Below are positions 25,519 through 33,959 of a stretch of 64,000 nucleotides of DNA, piece by piece (position 1 is the stretch's first letter; every line of letters begins with the position of its first letter). The DNA is from Streptomyces sp. NBC_01549 (lineage in GTDB: Bacteria; Actinomycetota; Actinomycetes; Streptomycetales; Streptomycetaceae), in the NCBI RefSeq assembly GCF_026339955.1, contig NZ_JAPEPW010000001.1, positions 7,275,001 to 7,339,000 of the forward strand. The letters are read 5' to 3'. The notes beneath the pieces are model-generated. The model had not been told where the DNA came from and ran no database searches. It was given only the letters and a program-made list of their open reading frames with translations. A program made the position numbers and the translations under genes.

Positions 25519-26124
25519 ATGTCCTGGACTGCGACAGCCCGATACGGCCTGGAGCCCGCCCCGGGCGGGCTGGCCTTCGTGCAGGACCTGCTCAACACAC
25601 TGTCCGCCGGAAAGCCCCGGGAGCCCGACCTTCTGGAGACCGTTGAGGGCGCCCGTGCTTGGCTTGACCAGGCATTGAAGAGCTGGAGTGGCGCGACCCA
25701 CCGGCCCGCACCCGGCATCGAACTGACAGCCGAGGACCTGCAGGGCCTCCGCGACTTCCGTCATGACCTGGGCCAGAGCCTCCACGGACAGCCCGGTGAC
25801 TCGGCGGCGGAGCCCGGCCCGGCGGCTTCGCTGATGACCTTGCCCACCGGTCTGCGGCTCGACGAAGACGGGGCCATCTACGCTGAGCCCCGGGGCACGG
25901 GATGGCGGCAGGCTGCGTCGCTCGCGCTCATCGAGGCCTACGAGGCACAGTGCACCGATACGCTGCGCCGCCTGAAGTCTTGCCGAAACACGCGCTGCCT
26001 GACCGCCTTCTACGACCGCTCCCGCAACAACAGTGGCGTCTGGCACGACGTCCACGTCTGCGGCAACGCGGCCAACCTGCGCAACTATCGTGCGCGCAAG
26101 CGGGCCGGCGCCGACCAGGCCTGA
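25519..26124 (+). CDS. CGNR zinc-finger (ABATE-domain) transcriptional regulator
   Basis: 201 residues, ATG seven bases after GAAAGAGG. The N-terminal two thirds match the ABATE-type ligand domain seen in these proteins (GGLAFVQDLLNTLSAGKPRE, LLETVEGARAWLDQALKSWS). The C-terminus has the CGNR treble-clef zinc finger: CRNTRCLTAFYDRSRNNSGV and HVCGNAANLRNYRARKRAG. Such proteins are predicted stress- or metabolite-responsive repressors. It is the only intact regulator in the 15-28 kb metabolic block, so it is the best candidate controller of the MBL and flavin-reductase genes. Confidence 0.85.
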   Translation: MSWTATARYGLEPAPGGLAFVQDLLNTLSAGKPREPDLLETVEGARAWLDQALKSWSGATHRPAPGIELTAEDLQGLRDFRHDLGQSLHGQPGDSAAEPGPAASLMTLPTGLRLDEDGAIYAEPRGTGWRQAASLALIEAYEAQCTDTLRRLKSCRNTRCLTAFYDRSRNNSGVWHDVHVCGNAANLRNYRARKRAGADQA

Positions 26125-26218
26125 CAGTCGACTGTCCGGCGCGGTCCTCGCCGTTGTGCCTCGGTTGTCGGCGCGTGTCGTTTGTCGCACGATCTTGCCG
26201 TCCGGGTAGGGGCAGCCA

Positions 26219-27160
26219 TCAAGGGCGGATGAGGACGGAGCCGATCTTGCCGGGCCGTACCGCGTGCTCCACGGCATCGGCCAGCTCGCCGAGGGGGTAC
26301 GTGGCGGCCACGTCGAACTGGTCCTTGAGCGTCAGCGCGATCTGCGTCGCGGCAGCCACGTCGGATGCCCGCCTCTCGGGGGAGGCCTCGTACAGCCACC
26401 GGCCCAGGGTCGCGCCGCGCAGCGTCAGTGACTTGTGCAGCAGCGTCGACGCGTGCACCGAGATCGGCTCCTCGGCGAGCTCCCCGTAGCTGACCAGTTT
26501 CCCGCCCGGCGCCAACAGGTCCAGAAGGCCTTCAGTCAGCTTCCCGCCGACCGGGTCGAAGGCCACACTGACCGGGCGGCCGCCGGCTGCCCTGCGGACC
26601 TCGTCGGCCCAGCCGGCATGTTCTGTCGCCACGACCGGGACGTCCGGGAACCGTTTGCGCATCTCGGCGGCGCCGCGCTCGCTGCGGACGACGTTGACCA
26701 GGCCCATGTTGTGGAACTGGCACACACCCGTGACCAGCCGCCCGACCGACGAGCCCGCGGCCGTCTGCACCAGAACACCGTCGTATCCGAAGGCCAGGTG
26801 CTCCTGCGCCTGCCGCCGCAGCATCACCGCGGTGAGTGGGTTCACCCGCATCTGCGCGGCGACCTCGTCCGGCAGCTCGTCCGGCACGGGGACGATCATC
26901 TCGGCGTCCGCCAGGATCCACTGCGACCATCCCCCCGGCAGGGGAAAGACCGCCACGCGGCCACCGACCTCGACGCCCGGTGCCCGTGCGTACCCGGGCC
27001 GATGGCCTCCACCACGCCGGTCGCTTCCGCGCCCACCGGAACCGGCTCCGCAGCCGTCCCGGGGTAGGACTCGACGGCGAGGAGATCACCACGGTGCACC
27101 GGGAGGGCCATGGTGCGGATGAGGACCTGACCGCGCACGGGTGCTTCCGGGTCGGTCAGG
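26219..27160 (-). pseudogene. zinc-independent quinone oxidoreductase (MDR superfamily), frameshifted and 5'-truncated
   Basis: N-terminal piece: RGQVLIRTMALPVHRGDLLA and PVGAEATGVVEAIGPGT. C-terminal piece in the next frame: APGVEVGGRVAVFPLPGGWS, VLVQTAAGSSVGRLVTGVCQ (nucleotide-binding loop), VSVAFDPVGGKLTEGLLDLL and AVEHAVRPGKIGSVLIRP. The shift is near 26980. The usual first 25 residues are replaced by the 3' end of the HEAT-repeat gene, with LRLTDPEAPVRGQ already reading within it. The family reduces quinones or enones with NADPH. A shorter relic of a second copy lies at 15082. Confidence 0.75.
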
Positions 27161-27959
27161 CGCAGGCGGTGAGCTTCTTTCGGGCAGCGACAGCCTGCTG
27201 TTGGACAAAGGCGTCTGAGTCGCGAGCGAGCACGTCCAGGACTGCCAAGCTCGCCGGTTCAGGACCTGGGAACCGGCTCAGGGCGATGGCGACCCAGGCC
27301 CGTACCCGCGCGCTGTCGTCCTTGGCGAGGCGGCGGATCGCCGACAGGGTCCTGGGCTGTCGGGCGAAGCCGAGGGAGCACAGGGCGTTCACTCGTACCT
27401 GGGGGCTGAGGTCCACGAGCAGGGCCGTCAGCAGATCGACGGCCTGGGGTGTGGTCTTCGTGTGGCTGCCGATGGTTCCCACCGCCACGCTGCGGACTCT
27501 GTCGTCCGGATCTTGGACGGCGCCGGCCAGGAGATCGAGGTCGCTCGGTTCGGGAACGAAGCCGAGCAGCCACAGCGCTGCCCTGCGCAGGTCCGGGTCG
27601 GGGCCCGCAGCCCATGGCAGGACGATGCTGCGCGCACAAGCGCGGTCCTGGTGAGCGAAGTCGGTCAGTATCGCCGACAGGGAGTCCTGGTCGTCGCCCA
27701 GATCGTGGGCGAAGGCCCGCAGCAGCTCGGGGAGGGCTTTGGAGCCGGCTGTCGCGGCCAGAATGTTGCAGAGCACGTGGCGTCCGTACGAGTTCCCGGC
27801 GTCCACCGCGGCGGCAAGGTGCTTTTGCAGGCGTGGGATCAGGCCTGTGTCTCGAGCGGCCACCAGTTCGTCTTCCAGGTCTGCGATCTGGTCCAGGTCG
27901 GAGTCGGGGTCCGCCAGCGCGGCAGCAAGGGTGTCGAGCTGTGTGGCAGTTTTGCTCAC
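27156..27959 (-). CDS. HEAT-repeat protein
   Basis: 267 residues from the GTG at 27959, GGAGG eight bases upstream and overlapping the upstream stop as GTGA. At least five helical repeats are visible, for example PDPDLRRAALWLLGFVPEPS, DPDDRVRSVAVGTIGSHT, LSPQVRVNALCSLGFARQPR and DDSARVRAWVAIALSRFPG, with a final DSDAFVQQQAVAARKKL. HEAT arrays are protein-binding scaffolds; no catalytic motif is seen. It is translationally coupled to the 177-residue protein upstream, suggesting that the two act together. Confidence 0.8.
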   Translation of the reverse strand: MSKTATQLDTLAAALADPDSDLDQIADLEDELVAARDTGLIPRLQKHLAAAVDAGNSYGRHVLCNILAATAGSKALPELLRAFAHDLGDDQDSLSAILTDFAHQDRACARSIVLPWAAGPDPDLRRAALWLLGFVPEPSDLDLLAGAVQDPDDRVRSVAVGTIGSHTKTTPQAVDLLTALLVDLSPQVRVNALCSLGFARQPRTLSAIRRLAKDDSARVRAWVAIALSRFPGPEPASLAVLDVLARDSDAFVQQQAVAARKKLTACA

Positions 27960-28489
27960 GAGGTGGCCCTCCAGCGGGGGGCGTCGTCGTCGGGCCGATC
28001 GGAGCTGGCGAAGTGGAACGGCACGTCGAACTGCTCGGCCAGGGCACGACCGACCGTCTCCGCTTCCTGCGCTTCGGGCCATGGCGGGACTTCGCCGTTG
28101 AACAGTCGCAGGTCACTGCCGTGCCGGATGGTGGCGAGCCGGTGCTCGGCAGCCGGGACGTCTGTGAGCGCCATCAGGTCCACGCACCAGCCCTCGGTGT
28201 CACCGTCCCACAGCGCCTCGATGGCCACCGTCCGGCCGGGCAACGTCTGGATCTTCTCCGTGAGCGTCACCAGGTTCAGCGGCGGGGTCGGATATCCCTC
28301 GAACCGTCGGCCCAGCTCCCGGTAGCGCTCTGCCACCACATCGAGCGTTTCATACAGGCCCGGCCTGGATTCGGCTCGGAACGCCTCACGCACGCGGGCG
28401 ACTGCCGCGATCCGGTGGTCCCGCTGGATCAGACCGTCCACAACGGAGCGTTCGGCGGCCGACAGCGAGGCCCAGATCGGGGAGTCCAT
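27956..28489 (-). CDS. 177-residue protein of unknown function, coupled to the HEAT-repeat gene
   Basis: ATG at 28489 gives MDSPIWASLSAAERSVVDGL ... RIAAVARVREAFRAESRPGL, YETLDVVAERYRELGRRFEG, then TVAIEALWDGDTEGWCVDLM and FDVPFHFASSDRPDDDAPRW. A TTG at 28525 is an alternative start and the frame stays open further upstream for a while. The stop overlaps the HEAT start by four bases. The first half looks helical and the second half beta-rich. I do not recognise a family; the acidic surface and partner gene are compatible with a small adaptor or immunity-like role, but nothing shows it. Confidence 0.6.
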   Translation of the reverse strand: MDSPIWASLSAAERSVVDGLIQRDHRIAAVARVREAFRAESRPGLYETLDVVAERYRELGRRFEGYPTPPLNLVTLTEKIQTLPGRTVAIEALWDGDTEGWCVDLMALTDVPAAEHRLATIRHGSDLRLFNGEVPPWPEAQEAETVGRALAEQFDVPFHFASSDRPDDDAPRWRATS

Positions 28490-28525
28490 GACCGTATTCA
28501 AGCCGTACCGTCTACGCGCCCCCAA

Positions 28526-28931
28526 CTCGGGTCGCCCTAGGACCTGTCCGTGCTTGAGGACGTTGCGCCGGTCCGCCGGGAGAAGACGCTCATCGCCCTG
28601 CAGCGGTCGAAGGGTTGAAGAGCAAGTCGAGTGAGTGTTCGAGGTCCTGGTCTCTGACGTGTCGTCGGCGGAGTGGTTGGGTGTATGTGCCGGGGAGGAC
28701 GGATCAGATCGACGGCGGCCACGCCGGGCTCCGCGCGATGGACATCGGGCAGTTTGGTCAACAACTGGCCGGCGGTACCGGATTCGACGGCGAGGACACG
28801 GCCTCTACATGACCGCCTGGATCGGGAATCGCCGGGCGTGGGCGCGGCCTTCGGCTGATTCTGTGCTCCGACCAAGGACGCACTGACCAGCACGAAGACC
28901 GCGCGGGGACGAGCAGTTCGAGCAACGTGAC
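28526..28931. other. 406-bp gap with no recognised gene
   Basis: Flanked by the 3' end of the PAP2 gene and the 5' side of the 177-residue protein, both on the minus strand. A minus-strand stretch reads ESGTAGQLLTKLPDVHRAEP then VAAVDLIRPPRHIHPT with protein-like composition, but it matches nothing I know and has no convincing start. It may be a relic or the leader of the downstream gene. Confidence 0.3.
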
Positions 28932-30293
28932 TCAGACCAGTTCGGGTTGCGGTGTCGGTTGCCGCGTTGGTGCGGCCTTCGGATCCCACAGTCTGGTGGT
29001 CCGCACGTAGAGGTGGATTACCGAGGTCATCGCCAGAATGAGAAGTGGTCCAAACACCCACGGATGTCCGGCCATCTCCATCGGCAGATAGCGATAGGAC
29101 AGCAAGAGTGCGGCGAAGACCGTTGCACTGTAGGTGACCAGCTGGATTCCTGACCTGTCCCAGCCACGGTCGAGCGAGCGCAGCGCTGACTCTATCGTGA
29201 GCGTGAACACCACGCCGGCAACGATATCCGAGCCGTAGTGGTAGCCGAATCCCAGTGTTGCGCCGAGCGTGGCTATCAGCCAGAACGCACCTGCGAATCG
29301 CAGAATTCGTGGGCCCCTGCGGGAGTGAATGAAGATCGCGGTAGCCCACGCTGTGTGCAGGCTGGGCATGCAGTTGCGTGGGGTGATCTCGTCGAACGGC
29401 ATGTGGTGCGGGGTGATGATCGGCGGCGCCGTGTTCGGCCATATGTTGCTCACCGCCCAGTGCCCGCCGTCAGCGCCGTAGGCGAAGACCGGGCCGACCA
29501 CCGGGAAGATCATGTAGATGCCCGGCCCGAGGAGGCCGATGACCAGAAACGTGCGTACCAGATGATGGCGCGGGAAGCGGCGCTCGACCGCCACGTCACG
29601 TAGCTGGTACATCGCGACGATGACCGCGGCCATCGCCAGCTGAACGTAGACGTAGTCGAGGACATGGGCGCCGATCGGGCCGGTGGCAGCGACCATCCGG
29701 CCCACCACCCACGAGGGGTTGCCCAGCGCGTGATCGGCGGTTGCCACGTACTGGTCGAGCACAGCCGGGCGGGTCTTCGACGTGATGAGTAGCCAGGTGT
29801 CGCCGGTCTTGCGGCCGGTCACCAGCAGCAGGCCCAGCCCGACAGCCTTGAGCAGCAGAACACGTTCCCGGCCTGTGCGGCGCGTGACGGCGATGACGGC
29901 ACAGCCCAAAATCACCCACAACGCGCCGTTGCCGAAGGGGTGGCCGGTGGTCACCTCGGCGTCGACCGACCACCGCACCAGAAAGATGGCGACGTCGATA
30001 CCGATCGCGACCCCAGCTGCGATGAACCGTTGCCGCCAAGTGAGCACCACCATCATCAACGCCATACCGGCGTACAGCAGGAAACCCGACTTGGGGGCGA
30101 ATATCACCTCTCGTGCCTGGTTGGTGATCGGCCCCGGTAGGCCGTAGCGACGAGCGGCGATCTCCAGTGCGATGAGGAATCCGAGGGTCGCCACACCTGC
30201 CGCGGTCCACAGCATCGCCCGTGGTTGACGCCACGCGGCGAACGTATTTCTCCAGTTTATTCGCGAAAACACCCGCGATGCTCTAGGTATCAA
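28932..30293 (-). CDS. PAP2-superfamily membrane phosphatase (inositolphosphotransferase-like)
   Basis: 453 residues with about ten membrane helices, starting MIPRASRVFSRINWRNTFAA. The acid-phosphatase motifs are in the C-terminal half: NCMPSLHTAWATAIFIHSRR (PSxH) and GYHYGSDIVAGVVFTLTIES (G...H...D). The upstream loop NIWPNTAPPIITPHHMPFDE resembles the extracytoplasmic segment of AUR1/inositol-phosphoryl-transferase relatives. The enzyme would cleave or transfer a phosphate on a lipid at the outer membrane face. No obvious operon partner; its promoter lies in the 225-bp gap to its right. Confidence 0.83.
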   Translation of the reverse strand: MIPRASRVFSRINWRNTFAAWRQPRAMLWTAAGVATLGFLIALEIAARRYGLPGPITNQAREVIFAPKSGFLLYAGMALMMVVLTWRQRFIAAGVAIGIDVAIFLVRWSVDAEVTTGHPFGNGALWVILGCAVIAVTRRTGRERVLLLKAVGLGLLLVTGRKTGDTWLLITSKTRPAVLDQYVATADHALGNPSWVVGRMVAATGPIGAHVLDYVYVQLAMAAVIVAMYQLRDVAVERRFPRHHLVRTFLVIGLLGPGIYMIFPVVGPVFAYGADGGHWAVSNIWPNTAPPIITPHHMPFDEITPRNCMPSLHTAWATAIFIHSRRGPRILRFAGAFWLIATLGATLGFGYHYGSDIVAGVVFTLTIESALRSLDRGWDRSGIQLVTYSATVFAALLLSYRYLPMEMAGHPWVFGPLLILAMTSVIHLYVRTTRLWDPKAAPTRQPTPQPELV

Positions 30294-30518
30294 GTGTTTG
30301 GCCGATTTGCTAGACGTTGGTTGAATAGGTCACCCTTTATGCCGGATAGCACGGTTTTCCGGTGAAGGGCAGGCGATCAGGGCACTCGTTGTGAGTTCGA
30401 GCATGCTATCCGAGCGGTGATGGTGGGCTCCGCTGGTCACGGGTGGTCCGAAGGCCGGTCGATCGATCCTGCGCTCGATGGCGGGCATCGAGGGCGTCAC
30501 CGGACTACCCAATGGCTC

Positions 30519-31502
30519 TCAGTGGCGATCGGTGGCTCTCAAGCGTGTGTGCTCATCGGGACGGTGATGGCGAAGAAGGTGCGCCAAGGGCCGGTGCCGT
30601 CGAGGCGGGCGGCCTGCTTGATGCCGGGCGGGGTCGAGCGGAAGAGGGTATGGAACTTTGGCGTGGACGTCGGTCTGGTCGGTGCGACGGGTGAGGGCGA
30701 GGAGGGAAGACGGCGCGGCGACCGCCTCGGCGGAGCGGTCGTCGGCCAGATGGGCCCGCGCCGCCCCGTCGAGTGAGCGGGCCAAGCCGGACCGAGCGGC
30801 AGCGAGGGTGGACGCGAGGGCGGACGCGTGCGGTGCTGCTTCGGCGCCTCCCGCCACGTCCTCCAGGACCGACTCCGACTCCTCGTGGCAGGCGACGGCC
30901 ATCGCGTGGTCGCCGCTACGACGGAGGGCGCGCCCGAGGACTCGCAGGCGGCGGGCGGTCAGGGCGTGGTAGGTGGGTCAGTCGGACTCGGCCAGGCGCC
31001 GGGTGAGCGCCACCGACTCGCGGGCGACGGTGACCGCGCCGTCGAAGTCGCCGTCGCTCTGTCGGCACAGGCTCAAGTAGGCCGGGACGCGGGCGAGTTC
31101 CGGCTCGTGCAGGCTAGGGTTGCGGCACGCCGGCGGACGGCGGCGCTGCGCTCGGTCGCCCGCACGCTCCCGGCGGGTGCTCAACTCCTCGGCGCGCTCC
31201 TCCAGTTCGCCCAGCACGCGCGCCCGCACCAGGGAGACGCGCACCAACGCCCGCTCCCGGCGCGTGGGCGCCGGACGGTGGTACGCCGCCACGCGCTTCC
31301 CGGTCGACACCAGCGCCTCGTCCCGTCGGCCCAGGCCGAACCGCGGCTGTGCCCGCAGATGCGGCAGGGACGCCGGTCGCGCCGGTGACCACCGTACGTC
31401 CGGCACGGTCGGCGCCGCCTCCGCCCAGGCCGGCCGACTCCTCGGCAACGGCGGCAGTGCGCGCACCAACCCCATCCGTTCCGCCCCCTCTTGGACCGTC
31501 AA
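30519..31502 (-). pseudogene. TPR-rich protein (AfsR-like C-terminal repeats) with an in-frame TGA
   Basis: Two halves in one frame are separated only by TGA at 30978-30980. Repeats are visible: LGRRDEALVSTGKRVAAYHR, HEPELARVPAYLSLCRQSDG, DFDGAVTVARESVALTRRLA, then after the stop TYHALTARRLRVLGRALRRS and GDHAMAVACHEESESVLEDV. This pattern is that of tetratricopeptide repeats in large AfsR/SARP or NB-ARC-type proteins, but neither a DNA-binding nor an NTPase domain is present. It is therefore a C-terminal fragment that has also taken a nonsense change. The last 40 residues look random. Confidence 0.6.
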
Positions 31503-31650
31503 TCAAGCGTGACCGCCACCGGCCGGAGTCTGACCGAACCGGGCCCGCTCACCGATCAGCCGCGACCCCGACGACTCCGAACGGTGGCCCAGGCACGGCC
31601 GAGAGGTCTAGAGTGGGAACAAAGTGGTTGAATGGCGGACGGAGTATCCC

Positions 31651-32151
31651 ATGAGTGCACCTGAGCCCCTGGACCTCGCGGCGATCGAGGCGGAACGTAC
31701 GCGCATCCGCGACACGCATCTGGCCTCGGACCGGCCGGCCAGTTCGGCGCGCGGAGTGCACCACGTGGCGCTGCTCTCCGCGGACGTCGAGCGGACCGTC
31801 CGCTTCTACCAGGGCATCCTGGAGTTCCCGCTCACCGAGGTGATCGAGAACCGCGACTACAAGGGTTCCACCCACTTCTTCTTCGACGTCGGCAACGGCA
31901 ATCTGCTGGCCTTCTTCGACTTCCCCGGCCTCGACCTCGGCCCCTACGCCGAGGTGCTCGGCGGACTGCACCACCTGGCCATCTCGGTCGACCCCACCAC
32001 CTGGCAGCGGCTGCGCGAACGGCTCGGCGCCGCCGGGGTCGACTACGAGGAGGAGAGCGGTACTTCGCTCTACTTCCGTGATCCCGACGGCGCCCGCGTC
32101 GAACTCCTCGCCGAGTCGCTCGGCGAGATGTACGGCAACTCCGTGCTCTGA
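31651..32151 (+). CDS. VOC (glyoxalase/dioxygenase superfamily) protein
   Basis: 166 residues, ATG eight bases after GGAG. One VOC domain of paired beta-alpha-beta-beta-beta units: RGVHHVALLSADVERTVRFY with the first metal-type His, STHFFFDVGNGNLLAFFDFP, LGGLHHLAISVDPTTWQRLR with the second His, and LYFRDPDGARVELLAESLGE with the Glu. The positions fit a metal-dependent enzyme such as a ring-cleaving dioxygenase or lyase. It is convergent with the UBP zinc-finger operon, only 12 bp away. Confidence 0.85.
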   Translation: MSAPEPLDLAAIEAERTRIRDTHLASDRPASSARGVHHVALLSADVERTVRFYQGILEFPLTEVIENRDYKGSTHFFFDVGNGNLLAFFDFPGLDLGPYAEVLGGLHHLAISVDPTTWQRLRERLGAAGVDYEEESGTSLYFRDPDGARVELLAESLGEMYGNSVL

Positions 32152-32163
32152 CAGCGCGGCGAG

Positions 32164-32514
32164 TCAGCGCAGCGTTTCCACCCAGTTCGCCGGTACCCGC
32201 CCCGCAGGACCCGGTACCGGCTGGTCCTCGGGGTGGCACACCGGGGGAGCGAGTTCCGGGCCCGACTCGTACATCTCGGACGTGTCGTAGTTCCAGAACC
32301 AGGCCTCGCCGGGTTCGAAGCTGCGGATGATGGGATGGCCGGTGCTCTGCGCGTGCGCCGTGGCGTGCTTGGCGGGCGAATCGTCGCAACAGCCGATGTG
32401 GCCGCACTGCGTACAGCGACGCAGATGGAACCACCAGCCGCCGACGGCGTCGCAGTCCCCGCACCCCGTACCGCTCGGTGGGACGCTCGGGTCGATTCCG
32501 GCGGGATGGGTCAT
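32164..32514 (-). CDS. UBP-type zinc-finger protein
   Basis: 116 residues from the ATG at 32514, overlapping the kinase stop as ATGA. The zinc cluster is CGDCDAVGGWWFHLRRCTQC followed by GHIGCCDDSPAKHATAHAQS and GHPIIRSFEPGEAWFWNYDT, the pattern of the ubiquitin-hydrolase zinc finger (ZnF-UBP), which in eukaryotes grips a free C-terminal Gly-Gly. Bacteria lack ubiquitin but actinobacteria have Pup with a Gly-Gly-Gln/Glu end. No catalytic domain is attached. As the last gene of a tightly coupled three-gene operon it is likely a partner or output of the kinase/response-regulator pair. Confidence 0.87.
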   Translation of the reverse strand: MTHPAGIDPSVPPSGTGCGDCDAVGGWWFHLRRCTQCGHIGCCDDSPAKHATAHAQSTGHPIIRSFEPGEAWFWNYDTSEMYESGPELAPPVCHPEDQPVPGPAGRVPANWVETLR

Positions 32515-33959
32515 GAAGGCTCCTCGGGTATTTCGGTGTCCGCGGCGGTCAGGGGAAGACGGACCAGGAAACGAGTGTCGCCCGGGACGGACTGCACCTG
32601 AAGACTCCCGTGGTGCTTGTTGACGACGATCCGCCACGAGATGTCCAGACCGAGCCCGGTGCCCTCACCCACCGGCTTGGTGGTGAAGAACGGGTCGAAG
32701 ATGCGGTCGCGGATCTCGGGCGGTACCCCGGGACCGGTGTCGCGGAACTCGACGAGCAGATCGTCGTGATCGAGCGCGGTGCGCACGGTCAGGGTCCCCT
32801 CGCCGTCCATCGCCGAGACGGCGTTGTCGATGAGGTTCGTCCACACCTGGTTCAACTCGCCCGGATATGCGGGGATCTTGGGCAGCGTACGGTCGAACTC
32901 CTTGACGAGCTTGACGCCGGAGCCGATCTTCCCGGAGAGCATCATCAGCGTGCTGCCCAGCAGTTCGTGGACGTCGACGACCTGATAGGGCGCCCGGTCC
33001 AGCTGCGAGTACTGCTTGGCCGCCTCCACGAGGCGCGAGATACGGGTCGTGGAGTCCTCGATCTCGTTCATGAGGAGCTCGGTCTCCACGGTGTAGTTCA
33101 GCCAGTGGACCGCGCCCTGGAGCGTCTCCTCGTCCACGGCCGCCGCGACCTGGTCCAGCCAGTCCGTGTCGAGCCCCGCCTGCACGAACGTCGGCGCGAT
33201 CTGCCAGCCGCCCGTGATGTCGTGGTCGTCCATCCAGTCGGCGAGCGCGTCCTCCCGGTCGGAGGCCTCCAGCGGGCTCAGCGGCGTGGCCTTGGCGACC
33301 TGCTCGGCGGTCCGCTCCTGGATCTCCATGAGGGTTTCCAGGGTGTCGCGCTCGAACGGGCCCGCGGCGATCGCGCCGAGCTTCCGCCGCATCTTCGCGA
33401 CCCGCTCACGCAGCGCGGAGGTGGCCCGGACCGCCGCCGCGGCCGGATTGTTGAGCTCGTGGGTCAGCCCGGCCGACAGCGAACCGAGTGCCAGCAGTCG
33501 TTCGCGCTGCCCGATGGTCCGCTGGGTGTTCTGGGTGCCGAAGAACAGCCCTTCCAGCAGATGTACGGCCATGGGGAACCAGTCCCGCATGATCGAGGAG
33601 AAGGTCTCGGCAGGCAGGATGAAGAACCGGGAGGGCACCGTGACGCGCACGGAGCCCATGTAGCGCGCCTGATCCGGGCCGCCCACATAGGCCTGGGTGG
33701 CCCCCGCGTACACCCCGCGCTGGGAGCTGCGGGTGGTCTCCACGTCGTCGCCGCCGACGCGGCGTGACATCACGAGAGTGCCTTCGAGGAGCACGAAGAA
33801 GCAGGTGGCCGGCTCGCCCTCGGTGTAGACGGGACCGGGGTCGAACTCCTCGACCCGGCCTTCCCTGCACAGCCGCTCCAGCTGGTCCGCGTCCAGCTTC
33901 TCGAAGAGGAACAGCGTGCTGAGCTCCGCCATGTCGCACGGCATCGGCCGCCCGCTCAC
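32511..33959 (-). CDS. histidine kinase with N-terminal cyclic-nucleotide-binding domain
   Basis: 482 residues from the GTG at 33959, whose GTGA overlaps the stop of the upstream flavoprotein; internal ATGs at 33945 and 33933 are alternatives. Residues about 15-140 form a cNMP-binding-type barrel (FEKLDADQLERLCREGRVEE, CFFVLLEGTLVMSRRVGGDD, FFILPAETFSSIMRDWFPMA). The kinase part has the H-box GSLSAGLTHELNNPAAAAVR (about 166), N-box LNQVWTNLIDNAVSAMDGEG (about 375), G1 RDTGPGVPPEIRDRIFDPFF and G2 GTGLGLDISWRIVVNKHHGS (about 435). No membrane segment, so it acts in the cytoplasm. Its presumed partner is the receiver domain in the next gene. Confidence 0.9.
   Translation of the reverse strand: MSGRPMPCDMAELSTLFLFEKLDADQLERLCREGRVEEFDPGPVYTEGEPATCFFVLLEGTLVMSRRVGGDDVETTRSSQRGVYAGATQAYVGGPDQARYMGSVRVTVPSRFFILPAETFSSIMRDWFPMAVHLLEGLFFGTQNTQRTIGQRERLLALGSLSAGLTHELNNPAAAAVRATSALRERVAKMRRKLGAIAAGPFERDTLETLMEIQERTAEQVAKATPLSPLEASDREDALADWMDDHDITGGWQIAPTFVQAGLDTDWLDQVAAAVDEETLQGAVHWLNYTVETELLMNEIEDSTTRISRLVEAAKQYSQLDRAPYQVVDVHELLGSTLMMLSGKIGSGVKLVKEFDRTLPKIPAYPGELNQVWTNLIDNAVSAMDGEGTLTVRTALDHDDLLVEFRDTGPGVPPEIRDRIFDPFFTTKPVGEGTGLGLDISWRIVVNKHHGSLQVQSVPGDTRFLVRLPLTAADTEIPEEPS

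Noticed and set aside
27156..28489. Toxin-antitoxin or toxin-immunity pair.
   Set aside because: No toxin fold or secretion signal is seen; the overlap alone is common in this genome.
28526..28931. Possible transposase relic on the minus strand.
   Set aside because: The protein-like stretch has no DDE or zinc motif and no terminal repeats were found.
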